This document shows, piece after piece, positions 57,244 to 64,000 of a DNA stretch of 64,000 nt (positions within the stretch are counted from its first letter, which is position 1; each line of letters starts with the position of its first letter). Origin of the DNA: Acidobacteriaceae bacterium dw_441 (GTDB taxonomy: Bacteria > Acidobacteriota > Terriglobia > Terriglobales > Acidobacteriaceae); assembly GCA_018449715.1 (NCBI GenBank), contig JAAVVA010000007.1, positions 1-64,000 on the forward strand, written 5' to 3'. Made by a program: the position numbers and the translations under genes. The notes beneath the pieces were generated by a model, which saw nothing but the letters and a program-made list of their open reading frames with translations, made no database searches and was not told the origin of the DNA.

Positions 57244-60200
57244 TCAAAATGTAAACTTTGCCGCTGCCTGCAGAATACGCGGATCCTGAGCAGATGTAAC
57301 CTGACCAAAATTTGCCGCCGAGATACTTGTCACCGGCGCGTTGAAGTTCGGATGATTCAGCACATTGAATGCCTCAAACCGAAGCTGCAGATGCAATCGC
57401 TCATAGAGAGCAAAGTTGCGACTCACCGCAGCATCTATGTCGAAGTAGCCCGGAGCGCGAAGGCTATTCTTCCCCGCATTTCCAAACGTGCCTGCCGGGT
57501 TTGCCGTGTACGATCCAACCGCGATGTATTGATAGAGCTTCGACGTATGCCCGGCATTCGTGTAGGGATTCACTTCTGTTCTGTTCGGACGGTCAAGACC
57601 GACGCCATTCAGAGAGTTGTCTTTCCCAACCGTGGGGTTGAACGGTAGACCCGACTGATAACGCAGAATAGGAGCCACCTGCCAGTTATTCAGCAGAGAG
57701 CGCACAACGCGATTCCCCGATTTCACATTGCTTGAAACCACACCTGTCACATTCAGAATATTCGTGGCGTCATAGGTGCATGGTCCGTAATCCGCCCTGG
57801 GATTATTGGGGTCCATGATCGTTCCCTCAACTCCCAAAGAGATAATCGCTCCAGTGAACATGCACTTCGACCACGTGTAATTCGCTAGAACCGAATAGTT
57901 CTTTGCGAAGCGATGCTCTACTGCAACGAGCATCCCATGATAGCTGCTGAAGGCGTTATCGTAAGCGATCACTTGTGTCCCATATGCTGCTCCCTGCGTG
58001 GGGTTAGCAAGATTGAGGACGCGACGCGCCTGTGTGTTGCCCGTACTGGAGCAGGGCTTCCCGACACCGGGGGAAGCGGTCAGCGCACCGCAGCTCCCCG
58101 GCCCCGTCCAGGTACCAGGAATATAGACTGCGGGATTAATCTCATTCCCCAGCATCATGTGGATTGAACGATTCCCCAAATAGCTGAGAGTAAAGATCCA
58201 GTCCGAAGAAAACTGGTGCTGCATGCCAACATTCCACTGATACATCGTTACCGGCTTGATATGGTTCGGCAGCAGAACCTGCGATGCTCCCACAGTAAAT
58301 CGATTGAAGTCTTTATCCGGCTTCGAGGGGAATGGGAACGGGTTTCCTCCCGAATAACTGCTCCACGGATTGCTGAACTGATACGGTCCGCTTTGATTGG
58401 TAATCGTGACTCCAAACGGCAGGTTATTTGCGGAGACACGATACGTAAGATATGTTGCCAGCGAGTCATACATGACTGCTCCGCCGGCTCTGAACGTGGT
58501 CTTGCCCTCCCCATCGGGGTTATAGACCAGCCCAACACGCGGTGAAAGATTTGTGTAGGTATTCTGCGTAAATGATTTTGAGACTCCCGAATCTCCATAG
58601 AAGAAGCTTCCTGCCGGAGCATTTACGTACACTTGGCTTTTTTGCCCAGCATCATAGGCATCGCGAGAAAAAGTACTGCCGCGATTGAAGTAATCCTGCG
58701 GATAGAGTGTAGGTTCCCATCGCAACCCTGCATTCAATACAAGCTTCGGAGTTACATGGAAGGTGTCCTGCGCATACAACTCAACCAGCGTTTGCCGGTA
58801 GGCGATCTGCTGCGGCATCGTCTGCTCATACCGATACATCTTCCCAGTCAGAAAATCGAGCAGCGAATCACCGCTGTACTGACCGCTGAACTGGAACCAG
58901 CCATTATCCTCGTAGTGACTATTTACGTTGTCCTGCGTGCGGATGATATCGACACCGAAAGCGAACTGATGCTTGCCTTTCGTCCAGTCAATATCGTCCG
59001 TCTCCTGAAAGCTGTTCACGTTGAAGATGCCAAGTGCGCCCGATCCGCTTCCAGTTGAAAACCCGCCATTCGTCACAGATAGCTGTAGATAATTCGGCGT
59101 CCCCTGGTAGATATTCTGAACGCCGAGAGAAGCGGCATTGATACCTTCTGATCCCGGTCCGCGATCGATGCGTCTGCGGCTAAAAGTAAAGTGCAGCGAA
59201 TTAACCAGAGACGGCGAAAAGATATAAGTATCTCCAAGCGTCAGTGACTGTACTCTCTGTGAGTTACCCGTTCCCGTAGTAACAAGTATGTTCTCCGGGC
59301 TGAAGTAGGCCGCGAGTTGATAGTCATCGTAGAAATAGCGGCCAAACAAAGAGTGCTTTGCGTTCATGTTGTAATCGACACGCGTAATGTACTGTGTCTC
59401 ATTCGACTTAACGGGAACACCATAGTAGACCCGACCGCATTGATCCGCGCTCGATACAGGCAGGTGCGAGACAAGGTTCAGGGCTGCCGGATCAAAATAA
59501 CTTGGATCAATTTTCTTTGAAGGAAGCGACTCTCCCGTTACAGGATTTGTAATTGCGCGATTCGTGCAGACTCCATCCAGCACGCTGAAGTCTCCCGCCA
59601 ATGCGGCTGCCGTAGGAATATTAACTGCCGTACTACTGGGATCCTGCCGGATACGAGAACCTTGATAACCACCAAAATAGAAGAGCTTGTCACGAATAAC
59701 GTGACCGCCGATCGTTCCGCCAAACTGGTTGCGCTTCAAGCTATCCTGGCGTGTCGAAAAATAGTTGATTCCGTTCAAAAGATAATTACGAACAAAGTAA
59801 AACGCCGAACCATGCACCTGATTCGAACCGGACTTTGTGACAGCATTCACCAGTCCGCCGGGGTGAAGACCATTTCTTGCGGGAAGCGTATTCGTTTCGA
59901 CACTGAACTCCTGCAACGCATCTGGAAATGGAAATGGAAGATTCACATTGGTAAAACTGTCGTTGTTATCACCGCCGTCGAGAAGATAATTCGTCTGATT
60001 GCCTGCCCCTCCGGCAACCGAAATCGATTGTGCTGTAAGAAAACTTTTATTTCCTGTATTCGTTCCGTCCGAGTGATTGACCGACGCTCCAGAGATAGTG
60101 ATGAGCTGCGTTACATCCCTGCCATTCAGAGGCAGTTCCACAATTCTGCGCTGGTCAATCACCTGCGAGATATTGTTCTGCTGCGTCTGCACCATCGATA

Positions 60201-60588
60201 TATCGCTCTGCACCTCGATACTCTCCGTCGCCAGACCTACAGTCAGGGAAACATTGATCTGCACACTATCATTGACACGAAGAACGATCCCGCTTTGCAC
60301 GAATGTCTGAAATCCCTGTTGAGCAACCTGCAGCGTATAGGGGCCAACGGGAAGATTAGGCAGGTTATAGAGCCCTTCCGAGTTTGATTCTGTCTCGTGA
60401 ACGAGTCCCGTATCTAAAGCGGTGACCTTAATCTTTGCTCCCACCACGACCGCAGATACGGGATCAACGACGCGACCGGAGATCGATGCACTGGAGACAG
60501 CCTGCGCAATGGCTCGGTTGCATATCGACAGCACGATACCTGCAAAGACAAGAGCAAGAAAGATCATACGAGCTTTGGATTGATACAT
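57244..60588 (-). CDS. Oar-like TonB-dependent receptor with CarboxypepD_reg domain
   Basis: ATG 60588 follows GGAGGGG. The 1114-residue receptor has a signal peptide (MIFLALVFAGIVLSICNRAI, then AQA), a carboxypeptidase-regulatory domain (ISGRVVDPVSAVVVGAKIKV), a plug with DQRRIVELPLNGRDVTQLIT and VNAVTKSGSNQVHGSAFYFV, and a long barrel ending in aromatic F (LQAAAKFTF). The plug motifs RxxxELPLNGRD and NxxTKSGtNxfHGsaF are characteristic of the acidobacterial Oar/CirA-like expansion. It heads a three-gene set with the propeller and VCBS proteins. Confidence 0.9.
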   Translation of the reverse strand: MYQSKARMIFLALVFAGIVLSICNRAIAQAVSSASISGRVVDPVSAVVVGAKIKVTALDTGLVHETESNSEGLYNLPNLPVGPYTLQVAQQGFQTFVQSGIVLRVNDSVQINVSLTVGLATESIEVQSDISMVQTQQNNISQVIDQRRIVELPLNGRDVTQLITISGASVNHSDGTNTGNKSFLTAQSISVAGGAGNQTNYLLDGGDNNDSFTNVNLPFPFPDALQEFSVETNTLPARNGLHPGGLVNAVTKSGSNQVHGSAFYFVRNYLLNGINYFSTRQDSLKRNQFGGTIGGHVIRDKLFYFGGYQGSRIRQDPSSTAVNIPTAAALAGDFSVLDGVCTNRAITNPVTGESLPSKKIDPSYFDPAALNLVSHLPVSSADQCGRVYYGVPVKSNETQYITRVDYNMNAKHSLFGRYFYDDYQLAAYFSPENILVTTGTGNSQRVQSLTLGDTYIFSPSLVNSLHFTFSRRRIDRGPGSEGINAASLGVQNIYQGTPNYLQLSVTNGGFSTGSGSGALGIFNVNSFQETDDIDWTKGKHQFAFGVDIIRTQDNVNSHYEDNGWFQFSGQYSGDSLLDFLTGKMYRYEQTMPQQIAYRQTLVELYAQDTFHVTPKLVLNAGLRWEPTLYPQDYFNRGSTFSRDAYDAGQKSQVYVNAPAGSFFYGDSGVSKSFTQNTYTNLSPRVGLVYNPDGEGKTTFRAGGAVMYDSLATYLTYRVSANNLPFGVTITNQSGPYQFSNPWSSYSGGNPFPFPSKPDKDFNRFTVGASQVLLPNHIKPVTMYQWNVGMQHQFSSDWIFTLSYLGNRSIHMMLGNEINPAVYIPGTWTGPGSCGALTASPGVGKPCSSTGNTQARRVLNLANPTQGAAYGTQVIAYDNAFSSYHGMLVAVEHRFAKNYSVLANYTWSKCMFTGAIISLGVEGTIMDPNNPRADYGPCTYDATNILNVTGVVSSNVKSGNRVVRSLLNNWQVAPILRYQSGLPFNPTVGKDNSLNGVGLDRPNRTEVNPYTNAGHTSKLYQYIAVGSYTANPAGTFGNAGKNSLRAPGYFDIDAAVSRNFALYERLHLQLRFEAFNVLNHPNFNAPVTSISAANFGQVTSAQDPRILQAAAKFTF

Positions 60589-60881
60589 GAACCCCTCCAA
60601 TGCAACGTAATGACCCGGGTAAGATCGCAGGTTAGAAACAGTAATCCTTCAACGTTCGAACAAATCCATCAACGTAGAAAATTCAATGTCTTTACTGTTG
60701 AATGCTTGTCAGCGGCGAACACGTTAACACAACAAACTCTCGGGACGCAAACAAATTTTGGTATGGCCATCACTCCATAAAATGACACGTCAAATGAGGC
60801 CTCCGAGATCGTCTTCAGGCAAGAGGTCGCGACCGATATCTGATAAAACAAGGACACTTACGATTCGACCGGGGAAAAGTT

Positions 60882-61991
60882 GTGACCCAACCTTCTTTCA
60901 ACATTCTTGTCTTACCGGGCGATGGAATTGGTCCAGAAGTGATGGAACAATCCATTCGAGTTCTGAAGCACCTCGAAGCCACCTCCGAGGTCCGCTTTCA
61001 GTTGGAGTACGCTCTTGCCGGAGGCTGCGCCATCGACGCGCACGGCACTCCCCTGCAGGACGAAACGATGGAGAGCGCGCGGCAATCGCACGCTGTGCTC
61101 TTTGGCTCTGTCGGCGGACCAAAGTGGGAGAAGCTCGGCTTCGATCTTCGCCCCGAGATCGCAATCCTTCGCCTGCGTAAGGAACTGAATCTCTTCGCAA
61201 ATCTTCGCCCGGCGACACTCTTCGAGCCTCTGATCGACGCCAGCACGCTGAAGCCTGAGGTCATCCACTCCCTCGACCTGATGATCGTGCGCGAGTGCGC
61301 CGGAGGACTCTACTTCGGCGAGCCTCGCGGCATCGAGACCACGAGCAACGGAGGAAGACGCGGCTACAACACCGAGACTTACGCCACCGAAGAGATCGAA
61401 CGCGTGGGGCGCATAGCTTTCAACCTTGCTCGCACTCGCAGAAACGAAGTGTGCAGCGTGGAGAAGGCCAACGTCACCGAGAGCGGACTGGTGTGGCGCG
61501 AGGTCATGACCGAACTTCACAGACGCGAGTTCTCCGACGTCATCCTGCGCCACATGTACGCCGACAACTGCGCCATGCAGCTGGTTCGCGCACCGAAGCA
61601 GTTCGATGTCATCGTAACCGGCAATATGTTCGGCGACATCCTCTCCGACCTCGCCTCCATGCTCACAGGAAGCCTCGGGATGCTGCCCTCCGCAACCATC
61701 GGCGCAGCCACATCAGGCCACTACAACCCCGCAGTTTACGAGCCCATCCACGGCTCTGCTCCGGACATCGCAGGTCGCGGCATCGCCAATCCAATGGCGC
61801 AGATCCTGAGTGTCGCGATGATGCTCCGGCTCTCACTTGGCATGACGAAGGAAGCGGAGCTGGTAGAACAGGCCTGCATCAACGCTCTCTCCGCAGGAGC
61901 GAGAACTCCCGACCTGGGAGGCAGCCTTTCCACCTCGCAGGTCGGAGACGCCGTGATCGCGCAGATGGAAAGGCTATCTATTCCTGCATGA
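60882..61991 (+). CDS. leuB: 3-isopropylmalate dehydrogenase
   Basis: GTG 60882 follows GGGGAAAAGTT. The 369-residue enzyme matches LeuB: NILVLPGDGIGPEVMEQSIR, AVLFGSVGGPKWEKL, LRKELNLFANLRPATLF, the substrate-binding RECAGGLYFGEPRG, catalytic Lys in VEKANVTESG, YADNCAMQL with a conserved Asp, GDILSDLASMLTGSLGMLPS and YEPIHGSAPDIAGRGIANP. It oxidises and decarboxylates 3-isopropylmalate in leucine synthesis, with NAD. leuA and leuCD are not in the window; an IlvM-like gene lies 260 bp downstream. Confidence 0.93.
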   Translation: MTQPSFNILVLPGDGIGPEVMEQSIRVLKHLEATSEVRFQLEYALAGGCAIDAHGTPLQDETMESARQSHAVLFGSVGGPKWEKLGFDLRPEIAILRLRKELNLFANLRPATLFEPLIDASTLKPEVIHSLDLMIVRECAGGLYFGEPRGIETTSNGGRRGYNTETYATEEIERVGRIAFNLARTRRNEVCSVEKANVTESGLVWREVMTELHRREFSDVILRHMYADNCAMQLVRAPKQFDVIVTGNMFGDILSDLASMLTGSLGMLPSATIGAATSGHYNPAVYEPIHGSAPDIAGRGIANPMAQILSVAMMLRLSLGMTKEAELVEQACINALSAGARTPDLGGSLSTSQVGDAVIAQMERLSIPA

Positions 61992-62180
61992 ATTTGCCGC
62001 GGCTTTGCATCAGGTATATGCTGCTTTCCATGACTCGCACGGTCTCCTCAACGCGGAAATTTCTGCAGACAACGCCTCTGCGTCTGAAGACCGTCGTCTC
62101 CTGCATTTCGATTCGGCCGATTATTTCGTCCATTCTTTGTGGCGACGCTACGTAATCCCCGAATCAACCTGGAATACAAA

Positions 62181-62216
62181 GCCCGCCACAGCAGATGCTC
62201 TGGCGGGTTTTCTTTT
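62181..62216 (+). terminator. intrinsic terminator
   Basis: CCCGCCA and TGGCGGG pair around a 12-base loop, followed by TTTTCTTTT. It lies 190 bp downstream of leuB and 40 bp before the ACT gene. Confidence 0.8.
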
Positions 62217-62254
62217 ACGCAACACATCAAAAAAGCACGAGAGGAAGAACGACG

Positions 62255-62557
62255 ATGATGTGGACCTATCGAATCACGGCAAGTTCGCGGCCCAGGCTTG
62301 CCATGCGAGTTGCCCAGATCTTCGACCAGCAGATGCTCGAAGCCGAGCAATTTCACCTGACGCGACAAGGAGACGCCACAAGCATTCACATCGTTGTGGA
62401 GTGCGATGCATTTCTCGCACATAGAATCCACGCCAAGCTCTATCGGCTTACCGACATCGTGCATGCCGACCTGCTGGACGAGGCTCTACAAAACGTGGCA
62501 GGGGAAGAACCCCAGGGCTCTTCCCCATACCGCGATCCTCTTGCCCCTCAACCTTAG
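62255..62557 (+). CDS. IlvM-like ACT-domain protein
   Basis: ATG 62255 follows GAGGAAGAACGACG; upstream in-frame sequence is not used. The 100-residue protein begins MMWTYRITASSRPRLAMRVA and ends its domain with AKLYRLTDIVHADLL, the pattern of the small ACT-type regulatory subunit of acetolactate synthase (IlvM). No large subunit is in the window, but leuB is just upstream, which fits branched-chain amino-acid metabolism. A terminator separates it from leuB. A general ACT regulator is the alternative. Confidence 0.6.
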   Translation: MMWTYRITASSRPRLAMRVAQIFDQQMLEAEQFHLTRQGDATSIHIVVECDAFLAHRIHAKLYRLTDIVHADLLDEALQNVAGEEPQGSSPYRDPLAPQP

Positions 62558-63336
62558 AGCGGCGGCGTGAAGCGTCCGTCAATAGCCGTCCATCCGCCAT
62601 CGACAATCGTAAGCGTACCGGTTACAAATGATCCGGCATCCGAAGCAAGATACACCACAGCGCCCGCCATCTCATGCGGCTTCGCCCAGCGTCCCAGCGC
62701 GCTCTTGTTCGCATAGGCGTCATACCAGTCCTTGTTGGCGGCAATCGGCGCGGTCAGCGGAGTATCCACCACACCCGGCCCGATTGCATTCACACGGACG
62801 CCGTGCGGTCCCAGCTCTGCCGCCAGCGTGCGACACATCTGCAACACACCGGCCTTCGTCGCAGCATAGACACCTTGCCCCGGTTCCACCACCTGCGCGC
62901 GAATGCTGGCAAAGGCAATGATGCTTCCCTTCCCGCGCTTCTTCATGTTCCGCCCCGCGGCGGTAATCAGGCGAAACGTCCCCTTCAGGTTGAGCGTCAA
63001 TACGCGGTCGAACTCCTCTTCCGACATATCGAGAAGCTGCTTGCGAACATTGATCGCAGGCGTCGAGACCAGCACATCCAGATCATCCAGCCCTTCAAGC
63101 GCACTCTTCACCGCCTCGCCATCGCGCAGGTCGAACGGAATCGCCTCCGCGCTGCCGCCCGCCACCTGAATATCGGCGACCACCTTCTGCGCTCCTTCGA
63201 GATTGATATCGCCGCACAGAACATGCGCGCCATAAGCCGCCAATCCATGCGCGGCAGCTTCGCCAATACCGCTTCCAGCGCCCACGACGAGCGCCTTTTT
63301 TCCTGTCAGATCAAAGAGTTTCCTGTAGTCGTACAA
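62554..63336 (-). CDS. SDR dehydrogenase/reductase
   Basis: TTG 63336 is the start (MYDYRKLFDLTGKKALVVGA), with AAAGGAAG upstream. The 260-residue classical SDR has VVGAGSGIGEAAAHGLAAYG, an STPAIN in place of NNAG, catalytic Ser in FASIRAQVVEP and YAATKAGVLQMCRTLAAELG, and GGWTAIDGRFTPPL at the C-terminus. It resembles 2-deoxy-D-gluconate or gluconate 5-dehydrogenases, but the substrate cannot be read from sequence. Its last 4 bases overlap the convergent ACT gene. Confidence 0.87.
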   Translation of the reverse strand: MYDYRKLFDLTGKKALVVGAGSGIGEAAAHGLAAYGAHVLCGDINLEGAQKVVADIQVAGGSAEAIPFDLRDGEAVKSALEGLDDLDVLVSTPAINVRKQLLDMSEEEFDRVLTLNLKGTFRLITAAGRNMKKRGKGSIIAFASIRAQVVEPGQGVYAATKAGVLQMCRTLAAELGPHGVRVNAIGPGVVDTPLTAPIAANKDWYDAYANKSALGRWAKPHEMAGAVVYLASDAGSFVTGTLTIVDGGWTAIDGRFTPPL

Positions 63337-63571
63337 AGGGCTGCTTCCTTTCGAGTGTGAGTTACCGCAACAAAAATGCGCGCCGAATCTGGCGATCCTT
63401 CATCACCGGCCCGTATGCTGGCGAACGATTTTCCATACTCTAAACCCCTCCACCGTGTTTTGTGCAAATCGTCCCGCGAGGACGCTCGTCTCTCATCGCA
63501 GAAAAAACTCTGCTGATATGCTGCAACGCAAGGTCTTCCCAAACAGAAAAACCACCTCCGAGGTCTCTGTT

Positions 63572-64000
63572 ATGTCCGTTGCCTTTGCGCGCCTGCCCCG
63601 GCTCTTCCTCGCCTGTGCCTTCGCCCTTCTGTCGCTGGCTCCCCAGCTTCTCTTCGCGCAGAATGCGAGCGATCCCTCACTCGAAATCGAGCTGCACGGA
63701 ACCATCACTCCGGAGAAGGTCGGTACGCACGAAACCCAGACCTTCGAGATGCCGAAGGGCATTCAGCGTATGGAGGTCGAGCTGGAATCGCCCGGCTTCC
63801 AGAAGGGCATGTACGTCACCGTCGGACTCTTCGATCCCGAACGCTATCGAGGCGAGGGTCGCGCACGCTTCAGCATCACTGCCCTCACCGCAACCGGCCC
63901 CTATCTTCCCGGCCCGCTCGTTCCCGGCACATGGAAGGTCGCCTTCGGATACAACTACGTCGCGCCGACCGCGCACGGCGAATACACACTGCGCATCCAC
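63572..64000 (+). CDS. CehA/McbA-family metallohydrolase, 5-prime part
   Basis: ATG 63572 follows GAGGTCTCTGTT; an in-frame ATG at 63518 has no ribosome binding site. The frame stays open for 143 codons to the window edge. A signal peptide (LFLACAFALLSLAPQLLFAQ) is followed by the beta-sandwich that precedes the PHP domain in CehA/McbA proteins: GTITPEKVGTHETQTFEMPK, VGLFDPERYRGEGRARFSIT and GPYLPGPLVPGTWKVAFGYN. The catalytic PHP domain itself lies beyond the window. These enzymes are phosphoesterases or hydrolases. Confidence 0.75.
   Translation, partial: MSVAFARLPRLFLACAFALLSLAPQLLFAQNASDPSLEIELHGTITPEKVGTHETQTFEMPKGIQRMEVELESPGFQKGMYVTVGLFDPERYRGEGRARFSITALTATGPYLPGPLVPGTWKVAFGYNYVAPTAHGEYTLRIH

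Noticed and set aside
1..64000. CRISPR arrays, insertion sequences and integrase genes
   Set aside because: No regularly spaced direct repeats, transposase motifs or tyrosine-recombinase motifs were seen, although the 1-5.3 kb island looks acquired.

Overview
The window looks like chromosomal DNA of an Acidobacteriota member, probably Terriglobia/Acidobacteriaceae (the Granulicella, Terriglobus and Edaphobacter group). This is inferred from gene families, not from rRNA. The pointers are Oar-like TonB-dependent receptors with an N-terminal carboxypeptidase-regulatory domain, an ADOP-type MacB/FtsX permease, a membrane-bound regulator fused to a PD40 propeller, and many DUF899, VOC, DinB-like and SDR genes. 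I found no rRNA, tRNA, IS element, CRISPR array or replication origin.

Region 1 (1-5.3 kb) is a decayed accessory island. hipBA is intact and sits behind a perfect 30-bp palindrome. Around it are a frameshifted coiled-coil gene, a frameshifted metallophosphoesterase, a short stub of an AAA_14/DUF4143-type ATPase, and a broken AbiEi/AbiEii-type pair. The next gene, an exported phosphodiesterase on the minus strand, reads straight into the antisense strand of the AbiE remnant.

Region 2 (5.3-12.8 kb): the phosphodiesterase lies downstream of an Oar-like TonB receptor. A divergent one-component membrane regulator with a PD40 propeller faces the receptor, and a DinB-like gene converges on the regulator.

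Region 3 (12.8-22.5 kb) mixes intact metabolic genes (DUF1097 membrane protein, alpha/beta hydrolase, quinone oxidoreductase, LysR regulator, two SDRs) with debris: a frameshifted small exported protein, an HxlR stub, two converging LysR HTH stubs, and a metallo-beta-lactamase-fold gene with at least two frameshifts.

Region 4 (22.5-43.4 kb) holds export, iron and stress genes. Two PepSY plus TonB-siderophore-receptor modules (22.6-26.3 and 39.8-43.4 kb) flank an alginate-export-type porin, a tripartite drug-efflux locus and a redox/VOC cluster. The efflux locus is an OprM-like lipoprotein and an EmrA-like adaptor, divergent from an EmrB-like MFS pump coupled to a TetR gene, with twin operator-like sites between. 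The cluster contains ArsR, an SRPBCC protein, a small CxxC protein, two DUF899 proteins, TetR, two VOC proteins and a DUF1569 protein.

Region 5 (43.4-53.8 kb) is a tightly packed eight-gene minus-strand operon: MacA-like adaptor, ABC ATPase, small membrane protein, ADOP permease, second ABC ATPase, TolC-like protein, NtrC-family response regulator and NtrY-like kinase. It reads as an efflux or envelope machine that carries its own two-component control.

Region 6 (54.1-64 kb): an Oar-like TonB receptor is followed by a WD40/PD40-type protein and a large exported DUF1080/VCBS protein. Then come leuB, an IlvM-like ACT protein, an SDR dehydrogenase and the 5-prime part of a CehA/McbA-family metallohydrolase that runs off the window.

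Two themes stand out. Perfect palindromes lie directly upstream of many genes. Single-base frameshifts are concentrated in the first 22 kb, while the long genes further on are intact.
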